Assembly (NCBI GenBank): GCA_023389895.1
Contig: JAEWDX010000268.1
Coordinates: forward strand, 1-14,167
Direction: 5' to 3'
DNA length: 14,167 bases
DNA from: Bacillota bacterium
Lineage (GTDB): Bacteria > Bacillota > Bacilli > Bacillales > Cytobacillaceae
Part shown: positions 1 to 7,948 of the stretch, piece by piece
Position numbering within the stretch: position 1 is the stretch's first letter
Layout: every line of letters starts with the position of its first letter
Notes under the pieces: generated by a model
Told to the model about the DNA's origin: nothing
The model's input: only the letters and a program-made list of their open reading frames with translations
Databases searched by the model: none
Made by a program: the position numbers and the translations under genes

Positions 1-54
1 CACGTCATGTTTTATGTAAAAATGGAGTATATAACCTTCTTTAATTTCACAGTT

Positions 55-82
55 TTAACACAATAAAAAGGTAAAATAGATA
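55..82 (+). promoter_or_regulatory. weak candidate sigma-A promoter for the lipoprotein/two-component unit
   Basis: TTAACA at 55-60 is followed after 16 nt by TAGATA at 77-82, about 29 nt before the first start codon. The match is only fair and the region is very AT-rich, so other placements are possible. Nothing else is recognisable in bases 1-110. Confidence 0.3.
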
Positions 83-110
83 AATATCACCAAATCGTAA
101 GGAGAGAAAT

Positions 111-1118
111 ATGCGGGTACTAGTACAATTGTTTATTTTAATGATTCCTCTACTTTTGTTTACTTCCTGTTCGCAGGAAAAATACCCTAAGATTCAAGAA
201 GATATTTCCTTAGCCATAACGATCAATCTTAAAGATACGACACTGTCATTCATAGATTTAGATAAAAAGATAAAGATAGCAGATTGGAAAATGAATAAAC
301 CATATACAGGGGCTATTATTCTTCCTGACAACGATTCTATTTTACTATTTGGAAAGCAAGTTGAATCAGCCGATCTATATTCATTGAAAATGGGAAAGCT
401 TATTAATAGCTGGAAAACGGGCAAGGGAATTGTCAATGGAAAGTTGCTACAGTCGAATAAAGAAATTACCTTAGTTGACCAGAGGCTAAATAAAATCCGT
501 TTTTTTGACTTAAATGGGAATGAAAAAGAGTCAGTACAAACAGAGCAAAATCCACTTACAATCATTGAAGCAAAAAAGAGCCATAAATTATATGTACTCA
601 GCTTTAATAAACAACAGCTTATTGTCATTGATCTAAAAACGAAGGATAAAGCGACAGGCTTTCAAATCCATCCTTCTGCCGCAGGTGCTTTAGTCAATGA
701 AAAGGAAAAGGAAATTTGGATTGGTGGACATGGAGCGGGAGCGGAAATAGAAAAGAATATTCATGTTTATGATTTAGAAACTGGGAAATTAAAATATACA
801 ATACCTGCTCCATTTATGCCGGTTAATTTTCTTTGTAAAGACGGTTCAGCATTTGTTCTTAGTCATGGTTCAAGCAAATTGTATAAATTGGATAGTAAAG
901 GGAATATCCTAGACTCTGTTATTGTCGGCTCTAACCCATTTGAGATGGTTTTAACGGGTGATTCCTTATTGATTACCGGCTATGATAGTAATGATGTACA
1001 TCTTTTAAATCCAAATAATCTAAAAATAATAAAAACAATCCCAGTTGGCAACGGTCCTTTTCAGATTGTATTACGGGGGAGAGAAAATGATGAGAAAGAT
1101 AAACATCCTAATTATTGA
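111..1118 (+). CDS. YncE-like beta-propeller lipoprotein
   Basis: The 335-residue product starts with a short signal peptide and a lipobox-like LFTSC (Cys20), so it is probably a lipoprotein on the outer face of the membrane. The start has AAGGAG at 99-104, 6 nt upstream. The rest is beta-rich with repeated blade-like segments (for example around 'HVYDLETGKL', 'LYKLDSKGN' and 'VHLLNPNNLKI', each near a hydrophobic strand). This resembles YncE/WD-like seven-bladed propellers, which usually bind partners or ligands rather than catalyse. The gene is first in a unit with a response regulator, a histidine kinase and a YtkA-like lipoprotein. Its last 32 nt overlap the regulator gene, so translation is probably coupled. 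By inference it may help the kinase sense an extracellular signal, but no ligand can be read from the sequence. The propeller fold is inferred by eye. Confidence 0.8.
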   Translation: MRVLVQLFILMIPLLLFTSCSQEKYPKIQEDISLAITINLKDTTLSFIDLDKKIKIADWKMNKPYTGAIILPDNDSILLFGKQVESADLYSLKMGKLINSWKTGKGIVNGKLLQSNKEITLVDQRLNKIRFFDLNGNEKESVQTEQNPLTIIEAKKSHKLYVLSFNKQQLIVIDLKTKDKATGFQIHPSAAGALVNEKEKEIWIGGHGAGAEIEKNIHVYDLETGKLKYTIPAPFMPVNFLCKDGSAFVLSHGSSKLYKLDSKGNILDSVIVGSNPFEMVLTGDSLLITGYDSNDVHLLNPNNLKIIKTIPVGNGPFQIVLRGRENDEKDKHPNY

Positions 1119-1785
1119 TGATGAAGAGGATATGAGAAATCTTGTGGATATGTATCTGGAGAATTCAGGTTTTTACTGTTATTTGGCAAGTAACAGTCTG
1201 GAAGCAGCGACTATCTTAGCGGAAAGCTCTATCGATTTAATTTTGCTTGATATTATGATGCCCGGTGAAGATGGATTTCAACTTTGTGCGAAAATTAGAG
1301 AGAAATATGACATGCCAATCATCTTTCTATCTGCAAAAGGGGAAGAATGGGACAAGGTGAAAGCTCTTCAGATTGGAGGGGATGATTATATTGTTAAGCC
1401 ATTTAGTCCTGGAGAGATGATTGCTAGAATTCAGGCAATTTTAAGAAGAACAAAAAACTCAAAAACAGAAGCAGAAATTCTTCGAATTGGGAAAATTACG
1501 ATTGATCGAATAGCAAGAACTGTTGTTGCTGACCATGAAAGTATCGCACTTACCTTAAAGGAATTTGAATTATTGCTCTTTTTTGCCGAGCATTATTCCC
1601 AAGCTTTAAGCAGAGAGCAGCTTCTAGAGCATATATGGGGCATTGATTATCTCGGCAGCCTGAGAACAGTGGATACACATATAAAAACATTGAGAATGAA
1701 ACTTGGCATCAGTGATTATATTCAAACGGTATGGGGAATTGGCTATAAATTTGAGGTACCAGCAAATGAAGCATCTTACAGATAG
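1087..1785 (+). CDS. OmpR/PhoB-family response regulator
   Basis: The product has 232 residues when started at ATG 1087, which has GGGGGAGAG at 1075-1083. A longer in-frame start at 1045 lies deep in the previous gene and has no ribosome site. The receiver domain (about 4-118) has the acidic pair Asp11/Asp12, phospho-acceptor Asp55 in 'LILLDIMMPG', Ser82 and Lys104 in 'YIVKPFSPGE'. A winged-helix DNA-binding domain follows (about 130-228), with the typical 'LTLKEFELLLFFAEH' and 'VDTHIKTLRMKL' segments. It overlaps the lipoprotein gene by 32 nt and the kinase gene by 20 nt. It is the cytoplasmic DNA-binding output of the two-component pair. Its targets are unknown, but self-regulation of this unit would be typical. 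Sequence alone does not separate it from the WalR, PhoP or ResD subgroups. Confidence 0.95.
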   Translation: MMRKINILIIDDEEDMRNLVDMYLENSGFYCYLASNSLEAATILAESSIDLILLDIMMPGEDGFQLCAKIREKYDMPIIFLSAKGEEWDKVKALQIGGDDYIVKPFSPGEMIARIQAILRRTKNSKTEAEILRIGKITIDRIARTVVADHESIALTLKEFELLLFFAEHYSQALSREQLLEHIWGIDYLGSLRTVDTHIKTLRMKLGISDYIQTVWGIGYKFEVPANEASYR

Positions 1786-3172
1786 TCTTGCAAAAAAATT
1801 ATGGATAACGATTACGGCAACCATTCTTATTACGATTCTTTATTCTTATTTCTTGTCTTATCTTTTTTATGAGAAATTATATGTTGAAAATGTTGAGCTT
1901 TCGCTCCTTGATGAAGGTGAACGATTAGCAAGTGATTACTCTGGTGGGCCGTTGACAGAGGAATTAAAAGACAAGATTGAATGGTATAGTTCAAAGACGG
2001 ATACAGAAATATTTATTGTTAATAATCCCCGTGAATTAAGTGCATGTCTTCCTTTTGAAATTGATTATGAAGCATTAATCAGTGGGAAGGAAAGAGATAA
2101 GTTACTTCAAGGTAAACCGGTTAAAAAAAGCGGTTACGAGGAGCGATTTGATCGGAAAATTATGGCAGTAGTTATTCCGCTCTTAGATGATAATCGCCTT
2201 GAAGGGATTATCTATTTATATGTTCCATTAGCGAAAATATCAGAGGTGGCGACTGATTTTGCTTTGTTATGGTTAATTGCAGCACTTCTTTTTACTATTA
2301 TTGCGATATGCCTAGGTACCATTATCGTGAAAAAAATAACAAAGCCATTAGTAGAGATGAAGCATGCGGCAAGAAGGGTCTCAAAGGGAGACTATTCTGT
2401 CATTGTTCGAAATGATTCAAAGGATGAGATTGGTCAGCTTGCTCATGCCTTCAATCATATGTCTAATTCGATTAGAAAAGAAGATGAAAGGAAGCGGGAG
2501 TTTCTTGCGAATGTCTCTCATGAATTAAGAACACCCATTAGTTATGTGAAAGGGTATAGTGAGGCGATAGTATGCGGTTTAACGAAAAGTAAAGAGGAGC
2601 GGGTAAAGTATATAAATTTAATTTATCGTGAAGCTGGACGAATGGAAAGAATTATTGGCGATCTACTGGATCTCTCGAAGATTGACACAGATGAATATCG
2701 TTTAGAAAAAACACCTCTTCCACTTGCACAGCTTGTAGAAGATTCTACACAGAAATATTTAGAAACAATGCAGGAGAAAAACTTAACGTTTAAGTGTGAA
2801 CTTGATCCTGATATGATCATAAATGGGGATGAGGGTAGGATTGAACAAGTTATCCAAAACATTATGGATAATGCTCTTCGATATACAGAAACAGGTGGAA
2901 TATCCATTAAACTATATAGGATAGGAGAAGATTATTGTAGCATCGATATAATGGATACTGGGATTGGTATTCCGGATGATGACATCAGGAAAATAAAACA
3001 GCGGTTCTATCGGGTTAATAAAGCAAGGACAAGAAATGATGGCGGCAGCGGATTGGGTCTTGCGATTGCCGAAAAGCTCATCAATCTTCATGGAGGTACT
3101 CTATCCATTTCGAGTAGGGTTGGCAAAGGCACAACTGTACAAATAAAGCTTCCAATCATTGAGTTTGAATAA
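1766..3172 (+). CDS. HAMP-domain sensor histidine kinase
   Basis: The start is ATG 1766, preceded by GAGGT at 1753-1757; an upstream in-frame start at 1703 lies inside the regulator and lacks a ribosome site. The 468-residue product has a membrane segment at about 13-34, an extracytoplasmic sensor region at about 35-163, a second membrane segment at about 164-187 and a HAMP linker at about 188-240. The HisKA domain carries the phospho-acceptor His252 in 'FLANVSHELRTP'. The catalytic ATPase domain shows an N-box ('QNIMDNALRYTE', Asn369), a G1 box ('DTGIGIP'), an F box ('RFYRVNKAR') and a G2 box ('GGSGLGLAIAEKL'). All catalytic motifs are intact, so it should be active. The sensor region of about 130 residues has no obvious metal-binding cluster. 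It is the cognate partner of the overlapping response regulator. Confidence 0.95.
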   Translation: MKHLTDSLAKKLWITITATILITILYSYFLSYLFYEKLYVENVELSLLDEGERLASDYSGGPLTEELKDKIEWYSSKTDTEIFIVNNPRELSACLPFEIDYEALISGKERDKLLQGKPVKKSGYEERFDRKIMAVVIPLLDDNRLEGIIYLYVPLAKISEVATDFALLWLIAALLFTIIAICLGTIIVKKITKPLVEMKHAARRVSKGDYSVIVRNDSKDEIGQLAHAFNHMSNSIRKEDERKREFLANVSHELRTPISYVKGYSEAIVCGLTKSKEERVKYINLIYREAGRMERIIGDLLDLSKIDTDEYRLEKTPLPLAQLVEDSTQKYLETMQEKNLTFKCELDPDMIINGDEGRIEQVIQNIMDNALRYTETGGISIKLYRIGEDYCSIDIMDTGIGIPDDDIRKIKQRFYRVNKARTRNDGGSGLGLAIAEKLINLHGGTLSISSRVGKGTTVQIKLPIIEFE

Positions 3173-3191
3173 AGTGAAAAGGAGAAGTTTA

Positions 3192-3656
3192 GTGAAAAAA
3201 TCATTTTTGTTTTTTATCTTTGTATTCATTATTGTATTAAGTGCTTGTTCGCAGAAAAGTAAGGATGAAGAACCAAAGTTTCTTGACGTTCAATTAACCA
3301 TTAACCCAGAGAAGGCTGAAGTGAATGAACCGGTCACATTTGAAGCGAAGGTTACTTATGGGGAAGAAGAAGTAACAGATGCTGATGACGTGAAATTCGA
3401 AATTTGGCGTGCCAATGATGAGAATCATGAAAAAATTATTGTTGAACATGCTGAAAATGGCATTTATCGTTTAGAAAAGAGTTTTGCAGAAGAAGGTACA
3501 TATTATATTTATTCCCATGTAACTGCGCGTAATATGCATAATATGCCAAAAAAGGAATTTACCATTGGTCATCCTAGTGAACCAGAAGGTGATTCATCTT
3601 CAATGGAGATGGAGGAACATAGCGAACATAATGATGAAAAAGATAATGCGCAATAG
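3192..3656 (+). CDS. YtkA/FixH-like lipoprotein with His/Met-rich tail
   Basis: The preferred start is GTG 3192, with AAAAGGAG at 3177-3184. Upstream in-frame alternatives at 3159 (TTG) and 3174 (GTG) overlap or abut the kinase end and would put charged residues before the signal peptide. The 154-residue product has a clear lipoprotein signal with lipobox LSAC (Cys19). A YtkA-like beta-sandwich follows (about 27-126), with the hallmark 'HVTARNMHNMPKK' (His109, Met115, His116, Met118). The C-terminal tail is acidic and rich in His and Met (Met138, Met140, His143, His146). FixH/YtkA-type proteins are often linked to copper or cytochrome oxidase maturation. Metal binding here is inferred from residue content. 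It is the last gene of the two-component unit, directly before a strong terminator, and may be both target and partner of that system. Confidence 0.8.
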   Translation: MKKSFLFFIFVFIIVLSACSQKSKDEEPKFLDVQLTINPEKAEVNEPVTFEAKVTYGEEEVTDADDVKFEIWRANDENHEKIIVEHAENGIYRLEKSFAEEGTYYIYSHVTARNMHNMPKKEFTIGHPSEPEGDSSSMEMEEHSEHNDEKDNAQ

Positions 3657-3686
3657 AAAAGCAGCCGATTCGGCTGCTTTTCTATT
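3652..3686. terminator. perfect palindromic Rho-independent terminator
   Basis: Seventeen bases (3652-3668) pair perfectly with 3670-3686 around a single central T. The core is GCAGCCGA/TCGGCTGC, with an A-run on the left and a T-run on the right, so it could work on both strands. The stop codon of the YtkA-like gene lies within the left arm. Confidence 0.9.
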
Positions 3687-4041
3687 GTACATTAGTGAAA
3701 TAATGTAATATAGCCGTAACAAAAGTAAAATAAGTCAGTGTCTTAAAAACTTGTCAACAGTCATTTTTTAGTATTAATTTGGTTTATCCAATCAAAAGTA
3801 TCCTTTATTGTCTATTTAATCCAAATTTAGTTTCTTAATAAGAAATTTGAAAGAAAGACATTAATATCGGCGTTCAACTCAGATTCTTTCTTTCTAGCAA
3901 ATGAAATGATAAAAAATATCACTACTTATCCTCCGAAATACATAATCCTTCCAAAAATATTACAAAAAACGTGTGCTATGATAATTATGCAAGCAAGACA
4001 TCAAAAAAATAGATTTACACAACAAGAGGAGGATGTTAAGA
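3687..4041. other. AT-rich intergenic region without a gene
   Basis: No supported gene lies here. A reading frame at 3906-4112 has no ribosome site and runs into the CAP gene in another frame. A 15-nt palindrome lies at 3831-3845 (TTTCTTA-A-TAAGAAA). A 10-bp inverted repeat, GAAAGAAAGA at 3849-3858 with TCTTTCTTTC at 3885-3894, could form a weak stem. The promoter of the CAP gene lies near the end. Confidence 0.6.
3974..3982 (+). promoter_or_regulatory. extended -10 promoter candidate for the CAP gene
   Basis: TGCTATGAT fits the TGnTATAAT extended -10 form. No good -35 is visible at the right spacing. It would start transcription near 3989 and give a leader of about 50 nt. Confidence 0.45.
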
Positions 4042-4779
4042 ATGAACAAGAAGGTTATTTTTTCAGTAGCAGCGGCAGCAGCATTATTAGTTTCAGCACC
4101 CGGAGTAAATAAAGCGGACGCAGCTTCAAATTGTCCAACACCTCAAAAAGCGAATATACATTACTCTCAACCTGCTAATATCAATTATGATCAAATAAAT
4201 AGCTTTCTACAAAAATATTTAAAAAACCATAATATTCAATGGAATCTCAATCAAGGGAATGGACAAGATAGTCAAAAACCACAACAGCCAGTTCAAAAGC
4301 CAACACAGCAGCAGCCAACACAACAACAACCAGCACAGCAACAGCCATCAAAACCATCACAAACAACCGAACAACAACCATCTACACCTACTTCAACATC
4401 AGTAAGTGCATATGAGCAAAAGGTTGTTGAATTAACAAACGCTGAACGTGCTAAAAATGGAGTTGCTGCATTACAGCTTGATGAAGATTTAAGCAAAGTT
4501 GCTCGTACAAAATCTAGTGATATGAAAGAAAAAGGATACTTTGACCATACTAGCCCAACATATGGTTCACCATTTGATATGATGAAGCAATTTGGTATTT
4601 CATATCGTAGTGCAGGAGAAAACATTGCTATGGGACAGCGTTCACCTGAAGAAGTTGTAACTGCTTGGATGAACAGTGAAGGTCACCGTAAAAATATTTT
4701 AAATGCTAGCTTCACTCATATTGGTGTCGGCTATGTAGCTGATGGCAATTACTGGACACAAATGTTTATCGGAAAATAA
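4042..4779 (+). CDS. ykwD: secreted CAP-domain protein, YkwD-like
   Basis: ATG 4042 is preceded at 9 nt by GAGGAGG (4026-4032); the upstream in-frame ATG 4033 touches that ribosome site and is unlikely. The 245-residue product has a Sec signal peptide ending near ADAAS (about residue 28). A 90-residue variable region follows, including a Pro/Gln/Thr linker (about 79-120) with repeated QQPTQ/QQPAQ units. The C-terminal CAP/SCP domain (about 124-245) shows the conserved cavity residues His169 ('FDHTSP'), Glu193 ('AGENIA') and Glu213/His215 ('SEGHRKNIL'). Bacillus YkwD is the nearest remembered protein, but this family has paralogs, so the symbol is tentative. The biochemical role of bacterial CAP proteins is not settled. 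The protein should be exported and may associate with the wall. The gene stands alone and converges on the Hsp20-like gene, with a shared terminator. Confidence 0.85.
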   Translation: MNKKVIFSVAAAAALLVSAPGVNKADAASNCPTPQKANIHYSQPANINYDQINSFLQKYLKNHNIQWNLNQGNGQDSQKPQQPVQKPTQQQPTQQQPAQQQPSKPSQTTEQQPSTPTSTSVSAYEQKVVELTNAERAKNGVAALQLDEDLSKVARTKSSDMKEKGYFDHTSPTYGSPFDMMKQFGISYRSAGENIAMGQRSPEEVVTAWMNSEGHRKNILNASFTHIGVGYVADGNYWTQMFIGK

Positions 4780-4807
4780 TCGGACAAGTCGAATATCGAA
4801 TTTGAAT

Positions 4808-4843
4808 AAAAAGAGCAGTTCCTTTATATAGGGGCTGCTCTTT
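4808..4843. terminator. terminator between convergent genes
   Basis: AAAGAGCAG (4810-4818) pairs with CTGCTCTTT (4835-4843), extended inward by TTCC/GGGG with G-U pairs. An A-run lies before it and a T-run ends it. It lies between the CAP gene and the end of the minus-strand Hsp20-like gene, so it can serve both. Confidence 0.85.
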
Positions 4844-4844
4844 C

Positions 4845-5306
4845 CTATGACTGAAGTTCAATTTCTGAGTATTGCATATCAATATTCTTTGGAATTTTGA
4901 TTTCGAGTATTCCCTCTTTAATGAGTGTACTCGCTCCTTTTTTCTTGACGAGTGCGGGGAGGGTAATCGTATGTTTGTCTTCAAGCTTTGGAATATGTTC
5001 GATAATCAATTGGTTAGAAGTATGATAAAGCCGTATATTTTTCAACCATTCCTCGTCTTTAATTTCCACTCTTACATAAACGAAATCATGCGTTTCAAAA
5101 ACAGTTGCTGGAAAGGTTGATCGTTTCGGTGCTGACTGTTTTGTTTGTTTATTAAAATCCTGTGTTTCCAGCACCTGTTGAATTTGGTCAGGCATAAGTT
5201 GCCCCATCAAATTTTGAATGTAGTGATTAATTTCTTCAGGCTTTATTTGCTCCATCATTTTATTCGTTTCTTTATTATGAAATGGAAAACGCCCCCAAGG
5301 AAACAT
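4845..5306 (-). CDS. Hsp20/alpha-crystallin-like spore protein, GerT/CotM-like
   Basis: The 153-residue product starts 'MFPWGRFPF', then has a Gln-rich helical stretch (about 16-58). An alpha-crystallin domain (about 67-139) ends in 'GILEIKIPK', the canonical beta-strand signature of this fold. The short C-terminal extension has 'IEL', a possible I-x-L type contact. The start is fixed by AAGGAGGACA at 5311-5320 on the coding strand. In Bacillus, this branch of the fold includes spore coat proteins such as CotM and CotP, and proteins annotated as GerT. The sigma-K-type promoter just upstream supports late mother-cell expression and a coat location. A general cytoplasmic chaperone role is the alternative. 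The assignment to GerT is from memory of the family and is moderate only. Confidence 0.8.
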   Translation of the reverse strand: MFPWGRFPFHNKETNKMMEQIKPEEINHYIQNLMGQLMPDQIQQVLETQDFNKQTKQSAPKRSTFPATVFETHDFVYVRVEIKDEEWLKNIRLYHTSNQLIIEHIPKLEDKHTITLPALVKKKGASTLIKEGILEIKIPKNIDMQYSEIELQS

Positions 5307-5352
5307 CTGCTGTCCTCCTTCCTGAGAAAATGCTCCAAAAATTCATCTGCCT

Positions 5353-5381
5353 TATCATATGCGATTATTTGCCCATCGGTT
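5353..5381 (-). promoter_or_regulatory. candidate sigma-K promoter for the Hsp20-like gene
   Basis: On the minus strand, AACC (5381-5378) is followed by 16 nt and then CATATGATA (5361-5353). This fits the sigma-K pattern mACm-N16-CATAnnnTA. It sits about 46 nt before the start codon, with the ribosome site between. Confidence 0.65.
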
Positions 5382-5588
5382 AAAGAAAATTTATGTCATG
5401 ACGAAGTTTTTAGATATGATTGGAAGTAGAAGTATATGATTGTTTTTATTTGCATATATTCGTTGATCTTAATAGTATAATGTTAATAACCCTTTTTTTA
5501 TCAGCTAAAATATACAAGTGTTAGTAAATTTTCGAAAATTTAAATACTAAAAAACATAGAAAAAAGTCATGAATGAAATGGGGAATGC

Positions 5589-6365
5589 ATGCATATGCGA
5601 GATAAAACAGCTTTAATAACAGGAGGTGCCACAGGTATTGGCAGGCGGACTGCTTTTCAGCTTGCAGAAAAAGGGATTCATTTAGCGATAAATTATCGAA
5701 GGAGTAAAGAAAAAGCAGAATTGCTTGCGGCTGAATTATCAAGTAAATATGGGACGGAAAATCTCGTTATTGAAGGGGATGTTACCAATTCGAATGATTG
5801 CGAAAGAATTGTCGAAAGGGCGATTTCAGCATTTTCTACTATTGATATATTAATTCATAATGCTGGTCCCTATATACATAGTAGAAAATCAATGACAGAT
5901 TATTCGAATGAAGAATGGAATTATTTAATAAATGGGAACTTAAATGCTGTTTTCTATTTATCGAAATCCATTATCCCACTAATGAGAAAGAAAAAATGGG
6001 GCCGAATTATTACGATCGGCTTTGATCGGATAGAAACAGCGCCTGGTTGGATTTATCGTTCAGCTTTTGCTGCCGCCAAAAGTGGTGTTGCATCCTTGAC
6101 GAAAACACTGGCTATGGAAGAGGCGGAATATGGAATTACGGTGAATATGGTTTGTCCAGGAGATATTACGAGTGATTGGAAGGAAAAGGATATTTTTAAT
6201 GCCTCACAGCTAAAGGATGAGAACGCACCAATCGGTAGACCTGGTACTGGCGAGGATATAGCAAGAGTTATCGCCTTTCTAATTGAGAAAAATTCTGACT
6301 TTATAACTGGGAGCGTTATTCCTATTACTGGTGGAAAAGATGTGTTAGGGAAAATAACGCGATAA
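5589..6365 (+). CDS. short-chain dehydrogenase/reductase fold lacking catalytic Ser and Tyr
   Basis: The 258-residue product is a classical-length SDR and looks FabG-like. The nucleotide site is intact: 'TGGATGIGRR' near residues 11-20 and 'HNAG' in the middle. The Asn of the tetrad is likely that in 'INGNLNAVF'. The catalytic Ser is replaced: the usual 'IITIGS' reads 'IITIGF' (Phe145, codon 6021-6023). The catalytic YxxxK reads 'FAAAK' (Phe160, codon 6066-6068; Lys164 kept). It may therefore bind NAD(P) without normal reductase activity, or use another chemistry. The start is ATG 5589 or ATG 5595; only a weak GGGGA lies upstream. A TATAAT at 5476-5481 has no convincing -35. The gene stands alone and converges on the MATE gene. 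The substrate cannot be inferred. Confidence 0.85.
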   Translation: MHMRDKTALITGGATGIGRRTAFQLAEKGIHLAINYRRSKEKAELLAAELSSKYGTENLVIEGDVTNSNDCERIVERAISAFSTIDILIHNAGPYIHSRKSMTDYSNEEWNYLINGNLNAVFYLSKSIIPLMRKKKWGRIITIGFDRIETAPGWIYRSAFAAAKSGVASLTKTLAMEEAEYGITVNMVCPGDITSDWKEKDIFNASQLKDENAPIGRPGTGEDIARVIAFLIEKNSDFITGSVIPITGGKDVLGKITR

Positions 6366-6367
6366 TA

Positions 6368-6397
6368 GGCTGCCTTATTTCAATAGATGAGGCAGCC
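6368..6397. terminator. bidirectional terminator between SDR and MATE genes
   Basis: GGCTGCCTTAT (6368-6378) pairs with ATGAGGCAGCC (6387-6397), 11 bp with one G-U pair and an 8-nt loop. It is followed by a T-rich stretch on the plus strand and lies between convergent genes. Confidence 0.85.
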
Positions 6398-6407
6398 ATA
6401 GTTTTCT

Positions 6408-7778
6408 TTAAAGGACATTTTCCTTAAACGCAAGCTTGTTTTGCTTTCTTTGAAGATGAAGCAATCGGTAGCTTAAGCAAGCTGCTCCAACAGCTAATCC
6501 AGCAATTAAGCCAATCCAGTAGCCGAATGCTCCCCAATCTGTATAATTCGCAAGCATATATCCCGTAGGAAGTCCAATAACCCAATAAGAGATGAGCGTC
6601 ATAATGAAAGTAATATTGACATCCTTATATCCTCGCAAAGCTCCTTGAACAGGTGCTTGAATCGCATCTGAAAGCTGAAAAAAGATCGCGAAAATCAAAA
6701 ATTGAGAAGTTAGCTGCAATACTTCGCTATCTTTCGTGTAGATTCCCGCCACTTCACTTCGAAGCATAAATAAAATGACCCCGCTGATAAATGCCATGAA
6801 GATGGCTATTGAAACACCCATCCAGCTATATTCCTTTGCATCCTTGCTACGTTTTGCCCCAATTTCAAATCCGACAATGATCGTTAATGCCATCGAGATA
6901 CTTAATGGAATCATGTAAAGTAAGGATGCGAAATTAATCGCAGCTTGATGGGCAGCGATCGTGATCGTATCGAAATTGCTCATAAATAATGTAACAGCTG
7001 AGAAAATGCTTGTTTCAAAGAAAATGGCAAACCCAATCGGAAGCCCAATTATTAGAATCTCTTTCCATTTTGTTAAGGAGAGTGCATAAAACTGTTTAAA
7101 AATCCGATAATGAGAAAAGGGCATTTTTTTATTCACTATATAGAGTGAAATTGCAGTAATAAGCCAATATGTGATGGCGGTTGCATAGCCGGCACCAACG
7201 CCACCTAATTCTGGAAACCCGAATGCGCCATAAATAAGCAAATAATTAAGTGAAATATTAATGGGTAAAGCCATTAAAGTGATGATCATCGTTACTCGAG
7301 TTTTTCCAAGGGTATCAATAAATGAGCGGATGACATTGTAAACAAATAAAGGAATAATTCCATAGCTTAAGGCGATTAAATATTGAAAGGCCGTTTCGTG
7401 TACGGAAGCTTCTAGTTTCATGCCATTTAAAATTGGCTCTAGAACAAAGCTGCCGATAATGATGACAACGATTGCGATGATAACAGCTAAATAAAGCGCC
7501 TGAATGATTGAAAAGGCAACCTCATTTTTCTTATTACCGCCAACGAGTTGAGCTACAATGGGAGGAATGGATAGAAGAATCCCACTAAGCCCCGTATAAA
7601 CTGGGAGCCAAAGAGAGGAACCAATGGCTACACCTGCTAAATCGTTTGAACTATAATGTCCTGCCATCGTTGTGTCGAAAAAACTCATCGAATACATCGC
7701 AATTTGCGTAATGAGTATAGGGATTAAAATATAGAGCAGTTGTCTAAGCTTCATTTTTTTAGAATAAGTTTGCTTCAT
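6408..7778 (-). CDS. MATE-family efflux transporter, NorM-like
   Basis: The 456-residue product has about 12 predicted membrane segments in two similar halves, the usual size and layout of NorM-type MATE transporters. '[35 protein letters not shown]' style sequence at the N-terminus is typical of that branch (segment at about 19-57). The second half contains '[19 protein letters not shown]', also typical. MATE proteins exchange Na+ or H+ for cationic drugs, dyes or toxic metabolites. The substrate cannot be told from sequence. The start is supported by AGGAAGGA just upstream on the coding strand and by an extended -10 promoter about 40 nt upstream. It is a single gene with its own terminator and is divergent from the small protein at 7949. 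Confidence 0.93.
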   Translation of the reverse strand: MKQTYSKKMKLRQLLYILIPILITQIAMYSMSFFDTTMAGHYSSNDLAGVAIGSSLWLPVYTGLSGILLSIPPIVAQLVGGNKKNEVAFSIIQALYLAVIIAIVVIIIGSFVLEPILNGMKLEASVHETAFQYLIALSYGIIPLFVYNVIRSFIDTLGKTRVTMIITLMALPINISLNYLLIYGAFGFPELGGVGAGYATAITYWLITAISLYIVNKKMPFSHYRIFKQFYALSLTKWKEILIIGLPIGFAIFFETSIFSAVTLFMSNFDTITIAAHQAAINFASLLYMIPLSISMALTIIVGFEIGAKRSKDAKEYSWMGVSIAIFMAFISGVILFMLRSEVAGIYTKDSEVLQLTSQFLIFAIFFQLSDAIQAPVQGALRGYKDVNITFIMTLISYWVIGLPTGYMLANYTDWGAFGYWIGLIAGLAVGAACLSYRLLHLQRKQNKLAFKENVL

Positions 7779-7818
7779 TCTTCCTTCCTCTTCTAAACAT
7801 ATTTTTAATTAATAAGAA

Positions 7819-7827
7819 ATTATATCA
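7819..7827 (-). promoter_or_regulatory. extended -10 promoter of the MATE gene
   Basis: On the minus strand the sequence reads TGATATAAT, a full TGnTATAAT extended -10. The -35 region is poor, as is common for this promoter type. It would give a leader of about 35 nt. Confidence 0.6.
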
Positions 7828-7948
7828 TGATTTTTCTCTTTAAGACTTTTTACATATCGGTAAATGTTAATAGTAAAAGAATGAAATAAAAGAATAATGT
7901 TCAAAATAGTTTATATACTTTAAAAAATATCGAAAGGGAAGAGATGGA

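Noticed and set aside
1045..1086. Longer N-terminus for the response regulator
   Set aside because: The extra 14 residues lie before the conserved start of the receiver domain and inside the lipoprotein gene. The ribosome site is at 1075-1083.
3906..4112. 68-codon plus-strand frame overlapping the CAP gene start
   Set aside because: It has no ribosome site, has an implausible composition, and overlaps the well-supported CAP gene in another frame.
4300..4350. CRISPR-like or tandem DNA repeat
   Set aside because: The repetition is explained by Gln/Pro codons in the CAP linker; there are no regular spacers.
4872..5429. Two plus-strand frames (4872-5120 and 5145-5429)
   Set aside because: Both lie antisense to the Hsp20-like gene or over its promoter, without ribosome sites and with shadow-like composition.
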